Source of the DNA: Marthasterias glacialis
Lineage: Eukaryota > Echinodermata > Asteroidea > Forcipulatida > Asteriidae
Length of the DNA stretch: 64,000 nucleotides
Direction: 5' to 3'
NCBI GenBank assembly: GCA_911728455.2
Contig: OU452227.1
Location: forward strand, 16,074,110-16,138,109
The notes below the pieces were generated by a model, which saw only the letters and a list, made by a program, of their open reading frames with translations, searched no databases and was not told where the DNA came from. Positions 43,182 through 54,180 of the stretch are shown here, one piece after another. The first letter of the stretch is position 1. The number at the start of each line of letters is the position of its first letter. The position numbers and the translations under genes were made by a program.

Positions 43182-45020
43182 CTGCATGGAGAAGGAAATT
43201 GGTTGGTGTAGATGGTGTTACTTAAATTGACAAACTATACACCACTGATAGTATTACTTCTGCTACTGTTGAAATAAAATCAAATTTCAAAAAGGGAAAT
43301 CATCATAATCATGACTTATTAATCATTGAGAATAACCAAAAATGAAATTGGAAAAACTTGTCCTGGAAGGTTTTAGTGTTGGGCTGTGGAGTCAATATAT
43401 CACACAACCATAGATGGTCTTGTGTCATTTCTTCGAAAGATGAAAGAAATTGTCTAACACTGTCTAAAGGGATAAGCTCTTGTTATAGTACAATCCTTAT
43501 CAAAAAGTGGCTTCAGGTAACTACAGAAATTAAAGTAATCTCCTAGCTCACCATAAACGATGTCTCAGAGGTACATGTTATTTTCAAGATATTGTTGTTA
43601 GAGATCTTAACTTCCCAAGATAACTCTATGATTGTCTAGAGACATAAAAAATGGAAGACATTCAGGCAGTGTTTATGATGTCGATATGTTACCCATGTCT
43701 CACTGCAATAAAGAAGCATGCTGAGAGCACACGATGTTTATTTCAGAATTTTGAGGCTTACACTCAGGTCGGTTCTCATTGGTCCATATTCCCTTATGAA
43801 GATTGTCAAAAGTTGCCACAAATTTATCTCAACATACAATAATGAGGTGTTGTTGGTGACTGTTGATCTTATAATCGCCAGAAGACATGATACACACAAA
43901 ACCTTCACGAACCAGAAAATGGATGCCCGATAAGCCCATTTTAAGATGCTGCCAAAAGACGTGTATACACGCCAGAACTTTTTTTCGGCGGGGGGTATGA
44001 GGTCAACTGTGGTCAACACATCTGGACATTCCATTTTGTAGTGTGCACCGTGCATACACAAATGGTGAGTGTTCATACTGCTGTAGTATTACACGACAGG
44101 CGCACTTCTGGACTCTCTCAAGGTCATCCACACAGGTACAGCATATTCCAAGTGGGGGTGGACGAAAGCCGTGTAGATGCTGATGAGATCACACATAGTA
44201 AGACTATGATATTTGAGCTTTTGAAGCATGAACAAACGTGAGTTGGCACATTTAATCATTGAGTTCACATGCGCGTCCCACTTAAGGTTTGCCTGTAAGA
44301 AGACTGCTGTCCGTTGACTGGGTGACCAAACACCAATGGTGATTTTGAGCAAGTAAAGTCCCCTTTCTGGGTCTTGCCCTTGGGACCACTCATACCCTTT
44401 GTTGTGCCCTTTTCCACCGAAGAACCCTTCAGTCTGCTGCTGAGGCAACCACGGTCCACGGGGCAGACTTATCATCAGGGCTGTCATGGTGCTCCATACG
44501 CAGTAGGTGCGTCTGACACAGGCAGCCCAAATGCAAAGAAGCCGCTTCAAAGTAGTGCTTACTCAATAATATAGACTCAGTATAACGACCCAGTATTGAA
44601 AGTAAATAACTTGAGAAATTATCGTAATGCTAGAATTCTTTCTTTCTTTATTCAAATGATCACGTGATAAAAATGAAAAAGGCTTTAACTCCTTAACTAT
44701 TTGGCCGATTTAATCAAACTTGGTCAAAAATTAAACCTTGACACATTACCTAACGGTCAGCAGTGGTCATTTAAAAGAAAATTAATAAATGTCTATTTTT
44801 TTTCATTTTAAATGTTTTTCATCTAATTAGAGATGTTCATAAAATTTTGCCATTGGTCATTTAGTCACTAGTGGTCATTTCATGAATATTTACAAAAGGC
44901 CTTATCCCCACATTCTTTAGACAATTGCAGCCCAATTGGTCCAATGCTTCTTTGGCTCGAGCCAAAATTTTGGCCTGTGGTCACCTACTGACCAGCAGTG
45001 GTGATTTTATGAATTAGCAC
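43182..45020. other. GH31 intron 4, with a LINE remnant
   Basis: Apart from the LINE scrap at 44,090-44,320 no gene is seen. 44,640-45,000 has several GTGGTCATTT phrases, a weak short repeat. Confidence 0.5.
44090..44320 (-). pseudogene. LINE RT C-terminal fragment (CR1/L2-like)
   Basis: The minus strand reads QANLKWDAHVNSMIKCANSR, then LQKLKYHSL...LISIYTAFVHPHLEYAVPVW. These are the conserved thumb and post-RT motifs of CR1/L2-type LINEs. It is only a fragment, with no catalytic core, and it is carried in a GH31 intron in the same orientation as the gene. Confidence 0.75.
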
Positions 45021-45212
45021 AATCTTGGAAAAACGTTTCCTTCATCAGGAGAATTTGGAATGTTAGGTGGCAGCAGACTTACCAGCTACATCCATTGTTT
45101 TCGGAAATGTGCGCATGCTCTTAACTATGCAAAAAATGACAGTTACCTGGAAAGTCTGCTGCCACCTATCGTTCCAAATTCTCCCATTGAAGGAAACATT
45201 TTTTCCAAGATT
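45021..45212. repeat. foldback element with 60-bp arms
   Basis: The left arm (45,021-45,080) is almost the exact reverse complement of 45,152-45,212, with outer AATCTTGGAAAAA/TTTTTCCAAGATT and inner GGTGGCAGCAGACTT/AAGTCTGCTGCCACC, around a 71-bp loop. No target duplication was evident. It is a MITE or foldback lying 70 bp from exon 4. Confidence 0.85.
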
Positions 45213-45280
45213 AGAGCCATCTGTTTTCATGAAAACTGAAAATGATTTTTTTTTTAGAATGTTGTAACATTATTCTTTAC

Positions 45281-45391
45281 CTTTCCCTCCAATGGTTTTC
45301 CAGAAGAATTTTTAACGAAGACATCCTTTGCAATACCAGTATCGTAGGGTGGATAGGTACCAGGGACCTGAGTGCTGCTTATAGCTGGATC
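45281..45391 (-). CDS. GAA-like: GH31 exon 4
   Basis: 111 bp, 37 codons, phase 0 at both ends. The acceptor is AATGTAG and the donor GTAAAG. It starts with DPAIS, which follows directly on the end of either exon-3 copy, and continues TYPPYDTGIAKDVFVKN and GKPLEGK. Confidence 0.93.
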
Positions 45392-47814
45392 CTACATTGA
45401 AATAAAAACTACTGTTAGGGTATGGTACAAGAAAATTTACACTTTAAAATATTCACAGAAGTGTGGTAGGAGGCAACAGAAATAGTGCATTGACTGCAAC
45501 AAGCAAAAAGTAAACCCCAAGATGATCCCTATAGTGTTATACATACAAGCAGACTAGAAAGCTAGTTTTCTTTTTCATGGACTTGGCTGCAAGATTGGAC
45601 TTGGACTTTAAAGGTAATGACAAAGACTTTTTGCAACTAACAAAGACATAGGTAATAACATAATATTTTCAATTCAGTCATAAATATGCACAAAATGTAA
45701 ATAATTTTATATCAGTCTGTTCAACTAAAATCAGTAAAGTCAGAAAATCAGTGAATTCATTACCAAACGAGTCCAGACACTCAGTAAATTTTCCACTTAT
45801 TTTCTATAATTACCCAGGGTTCAAAGACTAAGCACGGCAGTGGATGCCGAGTCATGTTGGCCATTTAATAATGAATCCATGTTTCAGGCATCATAAAGAC
45901 CAAACGATTAGCTTTGTCATGTTTGCCCATGTACAAATCTCTCACATCTGGTTCATGGAACCTTATGAACTAATAGATTGGACAATTTATAATTATTGTT
46001 ACACAAAGAAAAATGTTTTCTTCTACAGATCTCATCTCGTGATATTTTAATCATATTGATATTTATATGGTGCACATATCCATCAACAAGCTGATGCTCA
46101 ACATGCCTACAAGAAATCTTTAAAACATAAAAGAATAAGGTAATTAATGAAATACCATGGCCCTCAATTGTGTTTTAAGCTGTCTCCTAAATGATAGCAG
46201 TAGAGAGTTCTGTAGACGAGGAGTTGCTGATGCAAAACCATCACAATGTCTTAGTCCTTGACTCCATTAGTTTCATCTCCATCGATGATCGAAGGCCGAC
46301 TCTTCAAGGAACAAATGGTTTTTACATGATAAGTCAAATCTTCTGGTGCTAAACCTGACAAACACTTGTAGGTCAGCAACAGAATCTTGTATGTGATTTG
46401 CTGGAGAATTCTTGGAATACACCATGTTTTTAGAGATGCATTTACAAGGTGAGTCACAAATCAGACAAAAGAATCAACTGCTTCAGCAACTACGTTGGCA
46501 AGAGGTTCAACTCATATGTTGAGGCTGGTGCATTCATAATGAACTTAATGACTTCAGCAGAAGAAGCCGGTGAGCTCAGTCAAGAAAGGAGAAAAAAATT
46601 CATCCTCTCCCATACTATCAGAGATGGCCAATGATGATTTTTAACATGCAAAGGTTCTCGGAAAACTGGCAAAGTTACCAGTAAAATATTCAGAGAAACT
46701 CTGCTCAGACATTCCATCTGGAAAAAATGGTTCCTGCTTCTTGAAAAAGATAGTCAACAATCTTGAAAGGTGTTTTTGCAGGCAATAATGGATGACATTT
46801 AATACTGTTTTTTGGCTGTCTTGAATTGATGAAAAACTACCTGTTGCTGTTTTGTATATCATACCCGATCTCCATCTGATATTGCTACATTTCACTTATG
46901 CCCAAGTCTACATTTCAGTCATTTCGCCTCATGGATGTCCTTATTTATGCAAGGGATTTCGGTTTGAGAAAAATGCTTCTTAATTCAGCAGGAGCGTGTC
47001 TACTCAATAGAGCTTGAAGAGTGGCATCATACTCATCAAAACATGTCAAAATATCCTTCATAATGACCTCATTGTTTGACCTAGGTGGTCCAAATACAAC
47101 AGACTAATCCACATACCAAGTTAGGAGTTGATATGCCAAGTCCTTTTTGAGTTTTCACTCAGACCACATCTCTTTTGTTTCAGCCAGAATGACCTCGACA
47201 TTTGACCTGGGGAGTCCAAAAACAATAACCTTCTGGGGGATCCCAAGACAAATCCACATACCAAGTTTGGAGTTGATATGAGAAGTCCTACTTAAGTTAT
47301 CACTCCAACAATAATTGCACAGCCCCACAGACACACACAGTCCATATAGACATACACTGTGTGGACATTCCTTTGTCACTGTGCAGATACAAATGTAAGA
47401 ACAAGAAATCTTTAAAACCACTGCCATTTCTATAAGAAAGTGTTTTGAGAGCTGGTTTTCGGACACCCAATCCCTTTAATATAAAGCTTAGTTTTTAGCT
47501 ATTCAATGCTGTACAGAAAATGCTTCCTTTTTGAGTAAAACGAGAATATCCAATTTGTGAAAACACTGTGTTTACCACCGTAAGTCCACAGTGTTTCAAG
47601 TTTCTACACAGTGTGGACATCTTTTGTTATCAGGTCCATACTTTGTATATAGCACTTAAACACACCCATAGGCACAACCACAGGCACAACCAAAGGCACA
47701 CCCATGGAAGGATATCTCAAAAACAGTATGCCCCTTTGGTGGCTTCACCAACCGCGGGGTTAATAATAAAATGATGCTACACTAGACAACCTACACATAG
47801 GTAAATGCAACTAT
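45392..47814. other. GH31 intron 3, left part
   Basis: Contains a LINE scrap (46,251-46,420). At about 46,930-47,770 it has a repeat with two units of about 125 bp (AATGACCTC...TTTGACCT-GG, CCACATACCAAGTT-GGAGTTGATATG) and a GGCACAACC microrepeat at 47,672-47,703. No host gene was recognised. Confidence 0.5.
46251..46420 (-). pseudogene. LINE RT C-terminal scrap
   Basis: The minus strand reads RILQQITYKILLLTYKCL then SGLAPEDLTYHV, the end region of CR1/L2-type reverse transcriptases. The fragment is short and no more of the element can be recognised. Confidence 0.65.
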
Positions 47815-49091
47815 GCAGTCAGCATACCGAAAAAAAATCATAGTTGTGAAACTGCCATGCTTCGTGTCATCAATGACCTACTGCTTGCATTGGACAGTGG
47901 TCAGGAAGCAGTCTTACTGTTATTAGACTACTCAGCAGCATTTGACACAATTAATCACACTATTCTTTTTGATCGACTAAAGCAGAGATTTGGATTTCAC
48001 AATAATGCCCTCAAGTGGCTTCAATCTTATTTCACCAATCGCAGACAGGCAGTCATCATTGACGATAAGATTTCATCAAACAAGTTCCCTCGACAGGGAG
48101 TCCCTCAAGGTTCAGTAATGGGTCCGTCCATATTCACACTCTATTCCTCACCCCTGGAAGATGTGATCAAGTCCCATGGAATGTCTTACACGATGTATGC
48201 TGATGACACCCAGGTATATACCATCATCAATCACAACAACCAATTGACTGTCATCCCAAAACTTGAAGCTTGCTTAAATGATATCAAAGCCTGGTCTTCA
48301 AGAAACGGCCTAAAATTGAAAAAAACAGAGTTCCTCCACCTTTCATCTAAATTCAGAGGTAAGATTTCGCTACCGCATATCACCATAGAAAATACATCCC
48401 TTGATTCCATTTCTCATGCACGAGACCTGGGTGTCATCATCGATAACCATCTCACTATGAAAAAGCATATAAGCAACATCTGCCGAGCATCATCTTTTGG
48501 TCTGCACAAAATTGGAAAAATCAGACAATATCTGGACCAAGCAACTATGGAAAAGTTAATTCATGCTTTTGTGATGAGTCGCATTGACAACTATAACAGC
48601 CTCTTATATGGATTACCAGAATCACAGCTCCAAAAACTCCAACATGTACAAAATTCAGCAGCCAGACTCATCACTAGAACCCGGTCACTGGAACCCCTAA
48701 CTCCAATCCTTCGCAATCTCCACTGGCTACCTGTTAAATCACGGATTATTTTCAAAGTCCTGACACTCACCCACAAATGCAAACACAGATCAGCACCAGA
48801 CTATCTCCAGGAGTTAATACATGACTACCATCCCCCGCGAAAACTTCGCTCCAGTTCTCAAGGTCTGCTTACTCCGTATCCTGTCCGCACAAAATCATAC
48901 GGTCAATGTGCTTTCAAATATGCATCACCAGAACTATGGAACTCTCTTCCCAACTATGTCAAGGACTGTACCACACTTGAACAATTTAAATCTCAACTTA
49001 AAACCCATCTCTTCAATTACAGAAGCGCATAGAGACTTCACTGTATTATGCGCTATACAAGAACTGTTTATTATTATTATTATTATTATTA
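47815..49091 (+). mobile_element. L2-type LINE, 5'-truncated, nearly intact RT
   Basis: The RT similarity starts just before 47,830 (QSAYR, then a one-base shift in an A-run to KKNHSCETA). It runs to the end of the ORF and a typical tail GCGCTATACAAGAACTG followed by (TTA)n at 49,069-49,090. The element lies in a GH31 intron, antisense to the gene. Truncation at the 5' end is the common outcome of LINE insertion. Confidence 0.9.
47857..49032 (+). CDS. L2-type LINE reverse transcriptase (truncated)
   Basis: A 391-residue open frame. Palm motifs: LLDYSAAFDTINH, QGVPQGSVMGPSIFTLYSSP and the catalytic YADDT. After the core come WSSRNGLKLKKTEFL, RDLGVIIDNHLTMKKHI, LQKLQHVQNSAARLI and HWLPVKSRIIFK, the usual L2 C-terminus. 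The endonuclease half is lost, so the copy cannot move by itself. Its long open frame suggests a fairly young insertion. The chosen ATG is only the first in the frame; similarity starts upstream. Confidence 0.9.
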   Translation: MLRVINDLLLALDSGQEAVLLLLDYSAAFDTINHTILFDRLKQRFGFHNNALKWLQSYFTNRRQAVIIDDKISSNKFPRQGVPQGSVMGPSIFTLYSSPLEDVIKSHGMSYTMYADDTQVYTIINHNNQLTVIPKLEACLNDIKAWSSRNGLKLKKTEFLHLSSKFRGKISLPHITIENTSLDSISHARDLGVIIDNHLTMKKHISNICRASSFGLHKIGKIRQYLDQATMEKLIHAFVMSRIDNYNSLLYGLPESQLQKLQHVQNSAARLITRTRSLEPLTPILRNLHWLPVKSRIIFKVLTLTHKCKHRSAPDYLQELIHDYHPPRKLRSSSQGLLTPYPVRTKSYGQCAFKYASPELWNSLPNYVKDCTTLEQFKSQLKTHLFNYRSA

Positions 49092-51166
49092 CCTCGATGC
49101 CAAAGCAAACAAAAGAAAGATCTCATTTTCATTCCTGCTGGTAATTTTCTTGATTCAGGCTACATCCCTAAGCTTTAAGTCCAGGCTTGCAACTTAAGGA
49201 AAATTGACAACCTCATAATATTTGAGTGCGCATTGCTGACAAAAAATGTGAATACAAATGTTCAATATATTTAATGTGTAAATTGCATTTGAAAAACTCT
49301 GTACAGCAATGTTGGAATGACCTGTACTTGTGTACAGATTTTTATATGGGATTCTTCATGTGGCATAAAGAACAGGTGATGAAGAAATAAAGCTTTGTTT
49401 TTAGCTCAGCCAATTATTTGTATGTGTGAGCATTCAAAGGAAAAATTTGCTGACAAGAGGAGACAAGATATTTTCTGTTGTGAAAAAGCTTGGTCATATA
49501 GGTATTATAAGCAAAGTGTAGATTCAGACTTAATACTGAATGCCAAAATATTGACAATAAAGGTCAATTTTTCTCATATAATTGTTATTTTTCAAAGATT
49601 TGACAATTTCTTTTGGAACAGTTTGTCTATTTCAATCAGCTAGTTTTGAAGACATTTAACATTAGGGACCACAGATAAATTACATCATGGGCACGGCACC
49701 TTGCGAACGCCTTCTGTTGAGTGTGAGCTTAAACAAAAGAAAACCAACCCAGTGTCACGCAATGATACAATACACATTTTTCTAGAATCACAGCAGGTCT
49801 CGAAAGAGACTCACTGAAAAACTTATGAACGATGGTTATTGTCCAGGTTAAGCCCAATGTCATTGTGTAGTTATAATTGGCTTACTAGAAAATCCCCCTG
49901 CTTTCTCAAACTTGACTTTCAATTACTATAAAAACTCCTACCAAATAGTTTAAAAAAATTAAAATATGCATGACAGGAAGTTTATCTGGCAAGAGCTTCA
50001 TGGACAAGTACTCGATATAGACCAAAAAAAAAACACTGATAAAACTGTTTTGATTGAATTATTCATTTGAAAATCAATTAAACAAAAACAAATTGAAATT
50101 TCAAATGATTGAACAAACAATAACTTGTCATTCAAGAAATCAATCAGTGCCGAGTTGAGGTCGCAGCAGCCAACATGGTTTTCAATGGTAAACGTCTTAT
50201 CATCAAAAAGTGCAAAAGCAGGATACCAGTTAAGTCCTACTTGCTGTTAAAATAAAAAGCGACCCCTTAGATTTTTTCAAAAAAACAAATTGTTCTTCTT
50301 GCCAGTGAGTAAATAAACAATTGGTAAAAATCGCTGAATAATAAAACTTTTTTGTTTGTTTAACATTTAAATTTAATATCATTCACACTTTGAGTTTAAA
50401 TTCAATTTATTATACTATCATGAATAACGACACTACATGTATAGTATGGCCGTAGCTAGATCAGCGCATCTTCCCAGGTTGAAGTACAAGCAGACACTCT
50501 GATCTAGCTATAGATGTAGCAAAAGTTACAAAGTCGGATCATTCTTATCTTGATAATGATCTCGTTAGTGAGTGGTTCAAATTTTAACACTACAAGGAGA
50601 TGGTATAACTAGAGTTGTTGGTGACGTTAGTGTATTTTTTTCTATTTGTCTCTGAATTCCAATCTAATATAAACCAATGAAAAATAAACCCTATGAGAAA
50701 GTCCAGTTTTCAGCCCATTTTATTTTTTTCAACTTGGAACTATATTATAGTATTTGTTCAGCTTGGTTTTATCAGTTTTGAGGATCAACAACATGAATTT
50801 TATAATCTGTCCAGCCCATTGTTCAATATATCTGAGCTCTGGTGTAAATTCTAATCCTTACATTACATTGTCAGATAATTTTGGATTGTATTGGCAACAA
50901 TAATCTGCTGAATAAAAAGACAAGAACTCCTGTGTTCAGTGACGCCTAAATTCAATTGTTGCACTGGTTGCACATTAGGCCATGACAAATTTTAGCACGA
51001 CCCTGGGAGCCATGCGTTCGTAAATGTGGGCATGCATTCTTTAATAATTCACGGCCCCAAGTAATTTTGTGACCCAAAATATTGGGGAAACTGCATATGA
51101 ACATAATCATAATACTCAAAACAAGTAGTATTATTAGTTTTAAAAAAATTGTGAAATTTAACGTAC
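49092..51166. other. GH31 intron 3, right part
   Basis: Two kilobases of AT-rich sequence with no recognised exon, RNA gene or repeat family. Confidence 0.5.
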
Positions 51167-51298
51167 AACAATTGGAATGAAATGCATGCCATTTGCATGA
51201 CAATACTTGATTAAATCAGGCAATTCTGCATAGGTGACGTTGTTGAGAGTAAAATCTTTTCGACCAACTGCATACTCAATGTCGTTCCACTGTGTGTC
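51167..51298 (-). CDS. GAA-like: GH31 alternative exon 3a
   Basis: 132 bp, 44 codons, phase 0 at both ends. The acceptor is AAAG before GACACACAGTGG and the donor GTACGT. It starts DTQWNDIEYAVGRKDFTL, has LPDLIKYCHANG and ends FIPIV before DPAIS of exon 4. It aligns without gaps to exon 3b, with 24 of 44 residues the same by my count. Here the DIDY of most GH31 enzymes reads DIEY. The acceptor is preceded by a run of T. It is likely used in place of exon 3b. Confidence 0.88.
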
Positions 51299-51369
51299 CT
51301 TTAAAAAAAAACAGCAGATAAGCATTTTAAAGTGAAGACAATGACACAGTTTTCCTTTTAAATACCTAC

Positions 51370-51501
51370 AAAAATCATTATGTAGTGTTGATCATTACTG
51401 TGTAGATACTTGACAACATCTGGTAGTCCTTGATAGTAAGTTCTATCTAATGTGAAATCCTGGTGACCTTCCATATAATCTATGTCATTCCATTGTGTAT
51501 C
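51370..51501 (-). CDS. GAA-like: GH31 alternative exon 3b
   Basis: 132 bp, 44 codons, phase 0 at both ends. The acceptor is TTTTACAG and the donor GTAGGT (after ATT TTT). It starts DTQWNDIDYMEGHQDFTL, has LPDVVKYLHSND and ends YIMIF before DPAIS. The DIDYM form is the common GH31 one. It lies only 71 bp upstream, in gene orientation, of exon 3a. Splicing both in would keep the frame but repeat a core beta-strand and helix. Confidence 0.9.
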
Positions 51502-51814
51502 CTGTAAAATAAAGAATTATTTCTTATTCTCAATCAGCATACATTGCATATTCTTTTTAATAATATTCCAAAAACACCAGTGTATATTTGTCATCACACA
51601 AACATTAAAAAACAGCTATTGAACTCTATTAATTATCCTATTTAAAGTTGAACTTGTACCGTACTTACATTCAAGTTATATGTACATATGTGTGTAACTT
51701 AAATAGTTTTCAAAAAAGACCAATTTGGCTGTGGTGCTAAACATGAGGTTCTGCTTGACATTTTGAAAAGAACATGGGTTTGAAGTTGTCAACAGAGCGA
51801 AAAGTGAAGCCATG

Positions 51815-52172
51815 GTGATACATTTTCTACTTTACGTCAGATGTACTAGTATAATGCCTGCACTTATTTACAAAGGCAAAATTAAAAATGATATGTATTT
51901 TGAGTAGCATTTTATCAGTGTTTTAATGACAGCTGCAGAAAAAATCTGCAGGTCGAAGAATTAAACGATATATGCATACACGTACAAGCATACGTGATAC
52001 ATTTTCTACTTTACGTCAGACGTACTAGTATAATGCCTGCACTTATTTACAAAGGCAAAATTAAAAATGATATGTATTTTGAGTAGCATTTTATCAATGT
52101 TTTAATGACAGCTGCAGAAAAAATCTGCAGGTCGAAGAATTAAACGATATATGCATACACGTACAAGCATAC
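51815..52172. repeat. tandem duplication of 179 bp in a GH31 intron
   Basis: 51,815-51,993 and 51,994-52,172 are head-to-tail copies with only a few differences (GATGTACT/GACGTACT, ATCAGTG/ATCAATG). Each contains the palindrome CTGCAGAAAAAATCTGCAG. It is a recent local duplication. Confidence 0.95.
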
Positions 52173-52651
52173 TCCAAATGAGAAAATGGATGATGCATGC
52201 TAAACAAGGGAAAAGCAAAATACATGTATCCTTCAGTTGAACTGTCACAAATAACATTTAACTACAAATTAGTTTCAGTGCCAAATTATTGTTTCGCGTA
52301 TGTTCCAAATGACTATGAGTAAAATGCAGTAAAGTAAAATTTGTATAAGTTGTGATGTTGTGCATATACAATTATTGTAATTGAGTAGTTTACATACCAG
52401 ATAATTTGATCACAAGACAAAAATCCCTTACGAAGAGTACTTCAAACATGAAAAGGTGTAAAATGATTAAAGGTCATTCTAGTTGAAATGAAACAATCAC
52501 TAAAAAAGGCTGCCTGCTTTTTAAAAAAAAAATTACACACCAACATCATAACAACTATTTGAGTGCATGAAAAGTTGGTGATGATATTGAAGTCATTGAC
52601 CTCATGTGACATGTAAAACCAAACCATTTTGATTGTTTTTGGCAAAGGTAC

Positions 52652-52890
52652 CTGTGGAATGCCTGCTGCTTTCATTTTTTTAACTACCGCCAAGGTTTTA
52701 TTTGCAGATCCATAACCCCAACGACAAAGATGAAAACCAAGACCCCAATATGGCGGCATGAAAGGACGACCTATCACTTCTGTGTACTGCTGGATCACTT
52801 CATCGGGTCCAGGACCTAAGAAAATGTAGAAGTCCAGTATTCCACCAATGGAGCGATACGTAAGAGCAGGTGCTGGTTGGACGGCTACTT
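52652..52890 (-). CDS. GAA-like: GH31 exon 2
   Basis: 239 bp, acceptor TTTTATAG, donor GTACCT. It begins with two bases of a codon split with exon 1 and ends in phase 0 with GIPQ. It encodes [60 protein letters not shown] and [12 protein letters not shown]. This is the start of the catalytic barrel. [11 protein letters not shown] favours GAA over the intestinal enzymes. Confidence 0.95.
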
Positions 52891-52984
52891 CTATAAAATA
52901 AAAATAAATACAAAATAAATAAAAATACCATTCCATCCATTCTATTAAAAAAATAATTGTATCATTGGGTTAGCACCAAAACGA

Positions 52985-53270
52985 TAAGTTTCTAGGTTCT
53001 TTTACGTGCACTGCACAACACAAAGGACCTATGGCTTTACGTACCATCTGAAGGACGCAGCAATAATGGTTAAGTGTCTTGCTTAAGGACACAAGTGTCA
53101 CGCAGCACTTTAGCACACCCTCGCCATTTAGTTCGATAAGAGTTTTTGATGCCAGGGTAGACGTGGTCTTGTTCTTGATAAGTGGTTAACCACAGGACGT
53201 GGTAAGTGTTAAAGACGTTGTCATTGTAAAGCATTGATGCATTGATGTATGTATGCCGCCTTCTAATGAC
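52985..53270. repeat. dispersed repeat of unknown class
   Basis: The phrase TTAAGTGTCTTGCTTAAGGACACAAGTGTCACG and its surroundings are of a kind common as dispersed repeats in marine invertebrates. No second copy was found in the window, so the call rests on recollection of the motif. Confidence 0.4.
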
Positions 53271-53967
53271 AAAGATCAAACAATGACCACCATCTTGGAA
53301 TACACATGTATGTCTCCTGTGTCACTTATTATTACTAGCTGGGCAACAAACAAATATTACAGACGATGTATAAACAAAACACTTCTTGACCTTCAAACTT
53401 GATGGCTATTTTATTAACAATCATGTACCCATGTTCATCACCATCATACGATTCTCATCGCCGGCAGCTTTTAATTCTATGTTAAAACTTAAACAAGAAC
53501 TGCCAGGAACTATCATATCACTTGAGCCTGGATTGAGAAATCTCATGGTTAGCATTTGTTTTAACTAATCATATTCGGGTTATTGGTTAAGACAATATTT
53601 GTCTATTATCTTTTACACCTCTTTGAGTTTTTAGTTTACGATTCGGATTCAAATTAGCAACGTACATATTTTACATATTGACAATAAAATGATTTTACAA
53701 GAAAATATTTGTTGTTTCTTTACCCTAGAAGCTAGCCAAGAGGTTAAATCAACTCAGAATGCTGCCAATTATCCCAGGTAAAACCGCAGCCACTTTGATA
53801 CCTAGTTAGAAAAAGCCAAGATTTCAACATCTTCTCGATCCATTCTTTCATACCCCCACCACTCACAACGAGACCTATTGTGGTTAAAAAACTAATAATT
53901 GTAATTGATGTTTGAAGCTTTGCATGGTGTGAAAAATAATAAGGAACTATAATTAAATAGTAAACTT

Positions 53968-54180
53968 GCGGGTACAACCATGTATGAAAACTCTTTTAGA
54001 AAGGAGTGGTGGCTCTGAAAAGAGCCGTTGGGGTCTTGACGTTTCAAACAGTATACAGTATACTCTGTTCGTCCTCCTGAAGATGAACAGAGTATACTGT
54101 TTGAAACGTCAAGACCCCAACGGCTCTTTTCAAAGCCACCACTCCTTTCTAAAAGAGTTTTCATACATGGTTGTACCCGC
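53968..54180. repeat. 213-bp near-perfect palindrome
   Basis: Arms of about 100 bases from GCGGGTACAACC inward, with one mismatch (CTCTG/CTTTG) and a 7-base AGTATAC duplication on the left arm. At the centre the plus strand reads CTGAAGA, a short stem (GAACAG/CTGTTT) and GAAACGTC (54,077-54,110). That resembles the conserved core found near the ends of Penelope-like elements and hammerhead ribozymes. The rest has no protein call; it lies in the GH31 intron between exons 1 and 2. Confidence 0.85.

Noticed and set aside
46449..46634. Frame FSNYVGKRFNSYVEAGAFIM
   Set aside because: Reads like a protein but short, unplaced and without a family I can name.
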